A stretch of 34,039 bases of DNA from an uncultured Bacilli bacterium (GTDB taxonomy: Bacteria; Bacillota_I; Bacilli_A; RF39; UBA660): assembly GCA_934162285.1 (NCBI GenBank), contig CAKPHY010000017.1:1-34039 (forward strand), read 5' to 3'. Shown here piece by piece: positions 8,750-15,704 of the stretch. How positions within the stretch are numbered: the stretch's first letter is position 1; each line of letters begins with the position of its first letter. Position numbers and translations under genes: made by a program. Under the pieces are notes generated by a model, which had not been told where the DNA came from, ran no database searches, and saw nothing but the letters and a program-made list of their open reading frames with translations.

Positions 8750-8970
8750 AACCAACACCTCAATTTATATTATAACATATTTCTTCTTATATCATCACCT
8801 CTATTTTGAGTTAGTTTTTATTATTAGGAGTGTATATTTTTTATAGATAGTATTTTTTTTATTCTTTGTATTTTTACTTATGGTTCATTTATCACCTTTC
8901 CTTTCAACAATTTCATTATAGAAAATAAATACGGCAAGATTACCAATGAATAATGGGAAATTATGTAAAA

Positions 8971-8995
8971 GAAAAAAGACTTTTAATAAAGTCTT
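8971..8995 (-). terminator. Intrinsic terminator of the dusB-RDD-lysS operon
   Basis: AAGACTTT and AAAGTCTT form an 8-bp stem with a 4-base loop, followed by T-rich sequence on the minus strand, beginning at the lysS stop. The rest of the gap to 8750 holds no convincing gene. Confidence 0.75.
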
Positions 8996-10880
8996 AATAA
9001 AGTTTAGCACCAGCTGGGATATGATCATCAACCATTAATAAATGTAGTTTTTCTTTTCCTTCTTCTGAATGAACAGCACTTATTAACATTCCACATGAAT
9101 CAATTCCCATCATTGTTCTTGGTGGTAAATTAGTAATAGCAATACATGTTTTACCAACAAGTTCTTCTGGTTCATAATATTCATGAATACCACTTAAGAT
9201 TATTCTATTTTCACCAGTTCCATCATTTAAAGTAAATTGTAATAACTTTTTAGATTTTGGTACGGCTTCACAAGCAATAACCTTTACAGCACGGAAGTCC
9301 GATTTACTAAATGTTTCAAAATCAACATAATCTTTAAATAATGGTTCGATTTCTACTTTAGAAAAATCAATCTTTTCTACTTCTTTAGCTTCAGTTTTAA
9401 TTGTTTTAGCTACTTCATTAGTTGGACGCATTAATGGGAATAAAACAACATCTCTTATTGAAGGAACATCATATATCAACATAAGTAAACGATCAATACC
9501 AAAACCTAAACCTGATATTGGTGGCATACCTTGTTCCATAGCTCCCATGAAACCTTCATCAATTTCCATAGTTTCATCATCACCTTGAGCTTTAGCTACT
9601 AATTGATCTTCAAAAGCTTTTCTTTGAATAACAGGATCAACTAACTCAGAATAAGCTTTGCAAAGTTCAGTTCCACCAGCTACTACTTGGAAAACATCAA
9701 TAATTCTTTGATCTTTATCATTTCTTCTGGCTAAAGGAATTAAAACAGCTGGATAGTTATAAATAACTGTTGGTTTTACTATATTAGCACGAATTGTTCT
9801 TTTATAAACAAAATCAATTATTTGACTTAAAGAATGATATTCTTCTAAATCAGTTTTAGTAAATAAACCAGTTGCTATTACTTTTTCTTTTAATTCATTA
9901 GGATCTTCAATACTTAAAAAATCAAATCCTAATATTTCTGTTAATTTTTCAACATAATTAATTCGAGTAAAGCCACAACCAAAATCTAAAGTATTACCTT
10001 GATATGTAATAGTTGTTGTTCCTACTAATTCTAATAATAAATTTCTAACAAAATTTTGATAAAATTTTAAATTATCTTCAAAATTCCAATAAGATGCATA
10101 CCATTCTACTTGAGTAAACTCTTGTAAATGTTCACTATCCATACCTTCATTTCTAAAACACTTAGCAAGTTCATAAACACGATCATAACCAGCAGCTATA
10201 CATTGTTTTAAATATGTTTCGGGTGCGATTCTTAAATTCAAATCAATATCTAAAGTATTATGATGAGTATAAAAAGGTCTAGCAGCTGCTCCACATACCG
10301 CATTTTGTAAGATTGGTGTTTCAACTTCTAAGAAACCATTTTCACTTAAATAACGATGTAAAAATGAATATAATTTACTTCTACCTAAAAATACTCTTCT
10401 TGAATCTTCATTAGAAATTAAATCAACATATCTTTGGCGATACTTTTCTTCTATATCTGTTAAACCATGGAATTTTTCTGGTAATGGTTTTAAAGCTTTA
10501 CCTAAGAAAGTAAAATCATCAGCACGAACTGTCTTTTCACCAGTTTGTGTTGTAAATGTTTCACCAACAACCCCAATAAAATCACCAACATCTACCATTG
10601 ATTTAAAAAATTGATATTTTTCTTCGCCAACTAAATCAATTTTGATAGAAACTTGAATTTCGCCTTCTAAATCTCTAAGCTTTAAAAAACTTAATTTTCC
10701 CATTTTACGCATAAAAACAATACGACCGGCAATTCTTACATTAGAAACTCCATCTGCTAATTTAGACGCTTCACAAAGTTTATGAGTAACTTCAAATCTT
10801 TCAGGATAAGGATTACAAACCTTCCTTATTTCTGACACTTTTTCTCTTCTAACAATCTCTTGTTCACTTAATTCTCTCAT
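8994..10880 (-). CDS. lysS: Lysyl-tRNA synthetase with C-terminal Trbp111-like tRNA-binding domain
   Basis: Class II LysRS of 628 residues, about 130 longer than the usual 490-500. The N-terminal OB fold (about 45-135) and class II core (about 165-480) are normal: GAAARPFYTHHN, LRIAPETYLKQ, motif 2 CFRNEGMDSEHLQEFT and motif 3 GLGFGIDRLLMLI followed by VVLFPLMRP. An additional domain (about 520-628) runs from FSKSDFRAVKVIACE through SKKLLQFTLNDGTG and GMLISAV to the end. It matches the EMAPII/Trbp111-type OB fold that is normally the C-terminal dimerisation and tRNA-binding domain of MetRS. ATG 10880 follows GAGGTG and overlaps the RDD gene stop by 4 bases. The extra domain probably raises tRNA affinity. 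Confidence 0.95.
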   Translation of the reverse strand: MRELSEQEIVRREKVSEIRKVCNPYPERFEVTHKLCEASKLADGVSNVRIAGRIVFMRKMGKLSFLKLRDLEGEIQVSIKIDLVGEEKYQFFKSMVDVGDFIGVVGETFTTQTGEKTVRADDFTFLGKALKPLPEKFHGLTDIEEKYRQRYVDLISNEDSRRVFLGRSKLYSFLHRYLSENGFLEVETPILQNAVCGAAARPFYTHHNTLDIDLNLRIAPETYLKQCIAAGYDRVYELAKCFRNEGMDSEHLQEFTQVEWYASYWNFEDNLKFYQNFVRNLLLELVGTTTITYQGNTLDFGCGFTRINYVEKLTEILGFDFLSIEDPNELKEKVIATGLFTKTDLEEYHSLSQIIDFVYKRTIRANIVKPTVIYNYPAVLIPLARRNDKDQRIIDVFQVVAGGTELCKAYSELVDPVIQRKAFEDQLVAKAQGDDETMEIDEGFMGAMEQGMPPISGLGFGIDRLLMLIYDVPSIRDVVLFPLMRPTNEVAKTIKTEAKEVEKIDFSKVEIEPLFKDYVDFETFSKSDFRAVKVIACEAVPKSKKLLQFTLNDGTGENRIILSGIHEYYEPEELVGKTCIAITNLPPRTMMGIDSCGMLISAVHSEEGKEKLHLLMVDDHIPAGAKLY

Positions 10881-11446
10881 CTTTTCACCTCTATAATTTT
10901 TGTTTTTGTTAAATAATCAACTAACGATTTCTTTTTTATAATTAATATTATAGCAGATATTAACCAAAAAAGTAATTGTAAAGCCATTAAAATTAATGTA
11001 ATATTAAAATACCAAAAAGCATTACAAATGTAAACAAAAAATGGTAATAAAATAATTATGAATAATCCTGTATTTAATAATGCTCTATAAGTTAAGGTAT
11101 TATAGTTTACTTCACTTATATCCTCATTAACTAATTTTATTTTACGGAAATATTTTCCTAAAGTTTTACCTTTTAAATATTTAGGTATAAATATAAAATA
11201 AACAATCATCACTAACGCTATAATAACATATGAATATGTTGTTTCACGATCAAGTGAATATGCTAGATCAATAGCTTGATTTCTTTCCTCGCCTTTTAAA
11301 GAGAAAAGATCTTTTTCCAAATATGTGTTTAATTCTTTACTAATATTCTCAGCATTTTTAGATTGAGGAATAATACTAATTATTGAAAAAATAATTATTA
11401 AAACTAGTAAAAAATCAAAAATATTGGCAGTCAATCTTCTTAACAT
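10877..11446 (-). CDS. RDD-family membrane protein
   Basis: 189-residue protein with about four hydrophobic segments. The first spans residues 8-27, followed by a lysine/glutamate-rich soluble stretch (30-68). The remaining segments lie at about 72-90, 120-145 and 150-172. The N-terminal RRLTANIFDFLLVLIIIFS and the central GKTLGKYFRKIKLVN are the conserved parts of the RDD family, whose function is not settled (some members act in transport or antiporter activity). It overlaps dusB upstream by 7 bases and lysS downstream by 4 bases, so it is a coupled middle gene of the operon. Confidence 0.75.
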   Translation of the reverse strand: MLRRLTANIFDFLLVLIIIFSIISIIPQSKNAENISKELNTYLEKDLFSLKGEERNQAIDLAYSLDRETTYSYVIIALVMIVYFIFIPKYLKGKTLGKYFRKIKLVNEDISEVNYNTLTYRALLNTGLFIIILLPFFVYICNAFWYFNITLILMALQLLFWLISAIILIIKKKSLVDYLTKTKIIEVKR

Positions 11447-12417
11447 GTTAAATCCTCCAATTCTTTTAAAAGTTCTAAAACTTCTTTTTCTGTTTTAGCT
11501 TGTTGTAAACTAACTCTTATTTTGCTACTATTGGCAATTCCTTTTAAATACCAAGCAAAGTGACTACGCATCTCTAAGATTGCCAGTTTTTCCCCTTTTT
11601 GTTCAATCAATAAATGCATGTGTTTTTTAATCATTTCAATTTTTTCTTTTATAGAAACACTTTCAGGTGGTAAACATTCTTCTAAATAATTAACACAATC
11701 GCGAATTAACCAAGGATTTCCTAGAACTCCACGACCAATCATAACAGCATCGCATCCAGTATAATCAAGCATTTTTTTAGCATCATAACAAGATCTAATA
11801 TCGCCATTACCAATTACAGGAATACTAACACTTTCTTTAACAGCTTTGATAATATCTAAATCAACACTACCAGTATAACCTTGACTTCGAGTGCGGCCAT
11901 GAATGGCTATAGCTTTAGCTCCCGCTTCTTCACATATTTTAGCTATTATAGGAGCATTAATACTATTCATATCCCAACCACTACGAATTTTCACAGTTAC
12001 TGGAATCGGAACAGCTGCCACTACCGCTTTAACGATTTCTCGTACTCGATCAGGATTTTTTAATAAAGCACTTCCCGCTTGGGCTCTTAAAGCAACTTTA
12101 GGAACAGGACAGCCCATATTTATATCAATTATATCAGGCTTCATATTTTCATAAATAAACTTAGCTGCTGTTACGAAAGAATCAACATCATAACCAAATA
12201 TTTGTTGACTAATAGGACGTTCTGAATCTTCCATATAAAGCATATCGATCGTTTTTTGATTTCCATAACTTATTGCTTTATCACTTACCATTTCTGCATA
12301 TATAAGACCACAACCAAAACTTTTAATAATTCGCCTAAAGCTACTATTACTAATTCCCGCCATCGGGGCTAAAACTACTTGATTAGCAATTGGTACATTT
12401 CCAATCTTCCATTGCAT
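11440..12417 (-). CDS. dusB: tRNA-dihydrouridine synthase
   Basis: FMN-dependent reductase that converts specific uridines in tRNA to dihydrouridine. It has 325 residues and a TIM barrel. Landmarks are VVLAPMAGISNSSFR near the N-terminus, the catalytic cysteine in DINMGCPVPKV (about residue 97), the FMN-phosphate loop VIGNGDI and IGRGVLGNPWL. ATG 12417 follows GGAGATGA; seven upstream codons are open but lack a better site. It is first in the operon with the RDD protein and lysS, as dus genes often are next to lysS in Firmicutes. It is transcribed from a promoter that overlaps the divergent Nudix promoter. Confidence 0.93.
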   Translation of the reverse strand: MQWKIGNVPIANQVVLAPMAGISNSSFRRIIKSFGCGLIYAEMVSDKAISYGNQKTIDMLYMEDSERPISQQIFGYDVDSFVTAAKFIYENMKPDIIDINMGCPVPKVALRAQAGSALLKNPDRVREIVKAVVAAVPIPVTVKIRSGWDMNSINAPIIAKICEEAGAKAIAIHGRTRSQGYTGSVDLDIIKAVKESVSIPVIGNGDIRSCYDAKKMLDYTGCDAVMIGRGVLGNPWLIRDCVNYLEECLPPESVSIKEKIEMIKKHMHLLIEQKGEKLAILEMRSHFAWYLKGIANSSKIRVSLQQAKTEKEVLELLKELEDLTC

Positions 12418-12451
12418 AAAATCATCTCCATAAAGCAAAAATCTCTAGTTA

Positions 12452-12480
12452 ATTATAATATAAATAGCTATTTTTGACAA
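12452..12480 (-). promoter_or_regulatory. Promoter of the dusB operon
   Basis: -35 TTGTCA (12475-12480), 17-base spacer, -10 TATAAT (12452-12457) on the minus strand. Its -35 overlaps the -35 of the divergent Nudix promoter. Confidence 0.75.
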
Positions 12481-12501
12481 CAATATTCTATTTGGTATAA
12501 T
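12474..12501 (+). promoter_or_regulatory. Promoter of the Nudix gene
   Basis: -35 TTGACA (12474-12479), 16-base spacer, -10 TATAAT (12496-12501). The start codon follows 17 bases later, preceded by GGAGG. Confidence 0.85.
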
Positions 12502-12518
12502 GGTTTTAGGAGGACTTT

Positions 12519-13010
12519 ATGGAAAAAAGAGATTTATATGATGCTAATTTTCATTTAATTGGAAAAACAATTGAAAAAAATGAAGAAATACCTAAAGATA
12601 CTTATATTTTAATCGTTGCTGTTTTTATTCAAAACGATAAAGGTGAATTTTTAATTCAAAAGCGATCTCTTAATAAAGATGGCAAATGGGCAACAACCGG
12701 TGGACACCCCAAAGCTGGAGAAACTAGTTTAGAAGGAATACTAACAGAAGTCAAAGAAGAACTGGGAATTACGATTAATGAACCAACTTTATTTAAAAGA
12801 GTTCATGACGATAAATGCTTTTGTGATCTATATTATATTAAAGAAAATGTTGATATTTCTAAGGTTCATTTACAAACTGAAGAAGTCAGTGATGTTAAAT
12901 GGGCTACTACTGATGAAATAGAAGATCTTAATAAAACTGGTGAATTTAAAAAAAGTCATTACTTAATGTTCAAAGATTGTTTAGAATACCTAAAAGAAAA
13001 AAATGCTTAA
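12519..13010 (+). CDS. Nudix hydrolase, IPP-isomerase-like subfamily
   Basis: 163-residue Nudix protein. The Nudix box spans about residues 66-87 (GHPKAGE, then TEVKEELGI). All the acidic metal ligands are present, but the box Arg of the canonical REUXEEXGU is Thr here. The N-terminal half (KRDLYDANFHLIGKT) and the C-terminal FKKSHYLMFKDC resemble the YfcD/isopentenyl-diphosphate-isomerase-like group, whose natural substrates are mostly unassigned. Start ATG 12519 follows AGGAGGA. It is monocistronic with its own promoter and terminator and diverges from dusB. Confidence 0.85.
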   Translation: MEKRDLYDANFHLIGKTIEKNEEIPKDTYILIVAVFIQNDKGEFLIQKRSLNKDGKWATTGGHPKAGETSLEGILTEVKEELGITINEPTLFKRVHDDKCFCDLYYIKENVDISKVHLQTEEVSDVKWATTDEIEDLNKTGEFKKSHYLMFKDCLEYLKEKNA

Positions 13011-13023
13011 GTTAGCATTTTTT
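12997..13023 (+). terminator. Intrinsic terminator of the Nudix gene
   Basis: AAAATGC and GCATTTT form a stem around an 8-base loop, extended by A/T pairs and followed by a T-run. Confidence 0.8.
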
Positions 13024-13070
13024 CTTTTACCTATTTAATTAATATGCATATATTATACTAGGTGATATGT

Positions 13071-13259
13071 ATGCCAAATGGATTTAATCGCAACTGGTGG
13101 TATGGTCGTGGCAAATGGTTTTGTTTTCTTTTCATATTTTCAATTTTAATTATTTATCAATCTTTTTTAGCTTTTTTTGTTTTAACTAAATTTAGCATTT
13201 TTATGATATTTTTATTTTTATTAGTTATTTTCTTCTCCATTTTCAAAATTCTCTGGTAA
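13071..13259 (+). CDS. Small hydrophobic membrane protein (hypothetical)
   Basis: 62 residues from the ATG at 13071, which has AGGTGAT at good spacing (an in-frame GTG lies nine bases upstream). The N-terminus is polar and aromatic (NGFNRNWWYGRGKW); two hydrophobic stretches follow, about 17-38 and 42-60. Its last 39 bases overlap the convergent ysxE-like gene. I do not recognise the family. The simple composition means it could be chance, but the ribosome binding site and the Trp-rich N-terminus favour a real gene. Confidence 0.4.
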   Translation: MPNGFNRNWWYGRGKWFCFLFIFSILIIYQSFLAFFVLTKFSIFMIFLFLLVIFFSIFKILW

Positions 13260-14120
13260 AATTATTTTATCTTTTAAATATAAAAGTTCAATTTTTTCAC
13301 TTAATTCTTTACATAATTCATAATTATTGTCTTTAAATTCAATTTTAGGAGGCATAGAAATTAAAATATAAAATAGTTGCTTTTCATCATCTTTTAAAGG
13401 ATAAATAGCTTCATATATAGCAAGTTTCTCTTTAAAATCATATTTTATTCCATATCTATTAAAGATCTTAACTAAATCAAAAATCGGCTTGGCTATCTTT
13501 GATTTACGCCATGAAATCAAATAAGAGTCTTTATTATAAATAAAATGATCTAAATCTAAATTATTATGAATTACTGCAACACGTTCACTCGTGTTTTTTT
13601 CAATTGATTTATACCAATTTTCTAAAGCATTTTCAGCATAAGCTAAAGAATCCATTATTTTGGAAAAATTTCTAGAAACTAAATATTCTGCAGGACTAAA
13701 GAATTCTTTACTATCAATTAAAGCTATTATATCTTCATAATAGCTTTTTAAATACAAAATATTATTAGTAAGCGTTTCATAGATCTCTTTATTATCGGCC
13801 AAGTCATTTTTTTGATAATAAGTCGTTTTACTATGTAATAAAGCCGTAATTTTAAGCATTTCTTCTAATTTTTGTTCTTCCGGAATATTTAATTCACTTT
13901 TAAACTCACTTAATTCAAAAGGATCTGATCTTTGATTTAAAATTTTAGGATAATAATCAAAACTACGACTATTTAAATAATCATAAATGTCAGGATTTTT
14001 AATATTTTCTTTAATAGCAAATTTATTTTCTTTAGTTTCAATAATTAAAGATTTCCCACGTTTAACATAACTTATTGGTTTAATATGATATTTTTCTAAT
14101 ACTTCTCTATACTTTTTCAT
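13221..14120 (-). CDS. ysxE: YsxE/CotS-like spore coat kinase-fold protein
   Basis: 299-residue protein with an APH/CotS kinase-like layout. The N-terminal lobe has VKRGKSLIIETKENKFAIKE. The catalytic region reads VIHNNLDLDHFIYN (about residues 183-196), where the usual H-x-D-x-x-x-x-N is replaced by H-N-N-L-D-L-D-H, followed by LISWRKSKIAKPIFDLVKI in place of the metal-binding DxD segment. The kinase residues are therefore degenerate and catalysis is doubtful. It overlaps the SpoVID-like gene by 14 bases, the same order as spoVID-ysxE in Bacillus subtilis, which supports the assignment and a role in spore coat assembly. The gene symbol rests on synteny and fold rather than clear sequence identity. 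Confidence 0.7.
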   Translation of the reverse strand: MKKYREVLEKYHIKPISYVKRGKSLIIETKENKFAIKENIKNPDIYDYLNSRSFDYYPKILNQRSDPFELSEFKSELNIPEEQKLEEMLKITALLHSKTTYYQKNDLADNKEIYETLTNNILYLKSYYEDIIALIDSKEFFSPAEYLVSRNFSKIMDSLAYAENALENWYKSIEKNTSERVAVIHNNLDLDHFIYNKDSYLISWRKSKIAKPIFDLVKIFNRYGIKYDFKEKLAIYEAIYPLKDDEKQLFYILISMPPKIEFKDNNYELCKELSEKIELLYLKDKIILPENFENGEENN

Positions 14121-14727
14121 CTATAGTTGTTGGAATAATAATTTTTAAACCAACTGTTATATTAGAAATATCATTATATGCTTCAAGATCTTCTTTAGTA
14201 ACTTGAAAACGTTCTAAAATACTATTTAAAGTATCACCTTCACGAATAATATAAACTTTATAAGTTCGATATGCTTCGGTTACATTTAAATTATTTAAAA
14301 AATTCTCACGAACTTCATCTTTAGTTTCTAAAGGAACTTCTTTCTTTTCTTCGACTTTTACTTCTTTTTTAACTTCTGGCTCTATAACTGTTCGCACCTC
14401 TTCTTTTTCTTCTAAATTATCTAATAAAACATCAATATTTACAGCCATTTTATTACCTTTTAATTCATAATAAAAATCATCAATATCAATTGTTAAATTA
14501 GAAGTATCATATTTTTTATCAATACTAATTTCAAATGGTAATTCAAAATCAAATTTTTCAGTATTAACACTGATATCAACTATTTTATATTCACCATTTA
14601 ACATGAAATTTCCACTTATATAATTGTCTCCAACTTTTTGCAAAGTATGTTCTAAAGATATTGAAGCAATTTCGGCCACTTCGGTTTTAAATTCTAATTC
14701 TTTTTTATAAGGAACAATTTTTTTCAT
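14107..14727 (-). CDS. spoVID: SpoVID-like spore coat morphogenesis protein with LysM domain
   Basis: 206 residues. The N-terminal beta-rich domain (about 1-110; EVAEIASISLEHTL, YISGNFMLNGEYKI, LPFEISIDKKYD) resembles the SpoVID/SipL N-terminal domain. A charged Glu/Lys linker (about 112-140) follows, then a single C-terminal LysM domain (about 156-202; YIIREGDTLNSILERF and VGLKIIIP). In B. subtilis SpoVID encases the spore with coat proteins; this copy is much shorter (575 residues there) with only a minimal linker. ATG 14727 is preferred because AAAGGTGG precedes it. A candidate sigma-E promoter lies directly upstream, as expected for mother-cell expression. The downstream ysxE-like gene overlaps it. 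Confidence 0.8.
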   Translation of the reverse strand: MKKIVPYKKELEFKTEVAEIASISLEHTLQKVGDNYISGNFMLNGEYKIVDISVNTEKFDFELPFEISIDKKYDTSNLTIDIDDFYYELKGNKMAVNIDVLLDNLEEKEEVRTVIEPEVKKEVKVEEKKEVPLETKDEVRENFLNNLNVTEAYRTYKVYIIREGDTLNSILERFQVTKEDLEAYNDISNITVGLKIIIPTTIDEKV

Positions 14728-14745
14728 ATTTTCCACCTTTCACAA

Positions 14746-14775
14746 TTAGTATATTAAATTTATTTTCAAATATGA
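14746..14775 (-). promoter_or_regulatory. Candidate sigma-E promoter of spoVID
   Basis: On the minus strand TCATATTT (14768-14775) matches the sigma-E -35 (KMATATT) exactly. After 14 bases comes TATACTAA (14746-14753), a partial match to the -10 CATACANT. No good vegetative promoter is visible. Confidence 0.45.
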
Positions 14776-14798
14776 AAAAAAGTTACTGATGTAACTTT
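14773..14798 (-). terminator. Intrinsic terminator of the zinc-ribbon protein gene
   Basis: AAAGTTAC and GTAACTTT form an 8-bp stem with a 4-base loop, followed by seven T on the minus strand. The stop codon is in the first arm. Confidence 0.8.
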
Positions 14799-15600
14799 AT
14801 TTTTCATAACAATAATACATATTATTATATCCCGTTGTAAAAGCTAATAATCCTTGCTTTTTAGAATCTTTATATATTAAAGCAATTTCAAAATCTGAGT
14901 AAAATTCTTGATCTGATGGCTCACCATCACGAATATAGTCTTCCTTATTTCCTCGCATTTCTACTGAGAAAAATTTAAAACCATTATCATTTTTCTTTGT
15001 TAAAGGTTGATAAGTATAAGTTCCTTTAGCATAATTTTTTTCCATTCTATTGTAAGGTCCATATAAAAAAGTATTATTATCATACAAATATAAACTTATT
15101 AAATATTGATCCGTATAACTATCATAACCAGTACAATCATATTTACCAGCAATAAAATTTTCAGATTCACGATATTTCCATTCTGTATAAAACTTTTCCA
15201 TTTCTTCTTTAAAAGATTCCGATTTAAAGAAATTAGAATTGAAGAAAAGTGCTATAAGTAAAATTTCAACAATTACTACTACAATTGCAAATATGTTTAA
15301 TACAATACCAGCAATTTTTTTACCTTTTGTTGCTTTATTAACTATTCCTAAAATTAAACCCAAAAAGGCTAATGGCAAAATGGTAAAATTGAAGAAAATG
15401 GCAAGAGTTAAAGATATTATTCCTATAATTAAAGACGCTACAGCTAATGGTTCTTTTTTAGGACCATTTTGGGGATTATTATTATAATTGTTATTATAAT
15501 TATAATTATTGTTTGAATAATTACCATTAACAGAATATCCACAAGCTTTACAGAATTTATCTGTATTTGTTAAATTCGCACCGCAATTTGTACAATGCAT
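14797..15600 (-). CDS. Zinc-ribbon membrane protein with DUF4190-like segment
   Basis: 267 residues. The N-terminal zinc ribbon has two CxxC pairs (CTNCGANL and CKACGY, residues 3-22). An Asn/Tyr-rich linker (about 25-45) follows, then a double membrane hairpin typical of DUF4190 (about 52-120; EPLAVASLIIGIISL, LAFLGLILGI). The C-terminal domain is extracellular or cytoplasmic (about 125-267), rich in Tyr, and begins FKSESFKEEMEKFYTEW. I do not recognise the C-terminal part. The start ATG follows AGGAGTGG. The gene is monocistronic between lon and spoVID. A sensory or envelope role is possible but not shown. Confidence 0.75.
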   Translation of the reverse strand: MHCTNCGANLTNTDKFCKACGYSVNGNYSNNNYNYNNNYNNNPQNGPKKEPLAVASLIIGIISLTLAIFFNFTILPLAFLGLILGIVNKATKGKKIAGIVLNIFAIVVVIVEILLIALFFNSNFFKSESFKEEMEKFYTEWKYRESENFIAGKYDCTGYDSYTDQYLISLYLYDNNTFLYGPYNRMEKNYAKGTYTYQPLTKKNDNGFKFFSVEMRGNKEDYIRDGEPSDQEFYSDFEIALIYKDSKKQGLLAFTTGYNNMYYCYEK

Positions 15601-15678
15601 AAAACCACTCCTATACTATAATTATATAGTAACACATTATAAAAACTATTACTATCTAAATTAATATTAAAGTGTAAA

Positions 15679-15704
15679 ATAAAAAGAAGATTTTACTCTT
15701 CTTT
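15679..15704 (-). terminator. Intrinsic terminator of lon
   Basis: AAAGAAGA and TCTTCTTT form an 8-bp stem on the minus strand, followed by a T-rich tract. The lon stop codon is in the loop. Confidence 0.7.

Noticed and set aside
8750..8970. Possible tiny gene upstream of the response regulator (ribosome binding site followed by ATG)
   Set aside because: The frame stops after four codons; probably chance or a relic.
11881..12154. Plus-strand open frames inside dusB
   Set aside because: They are antisense to a well-conserved gene and have no start signals or recognisable product.
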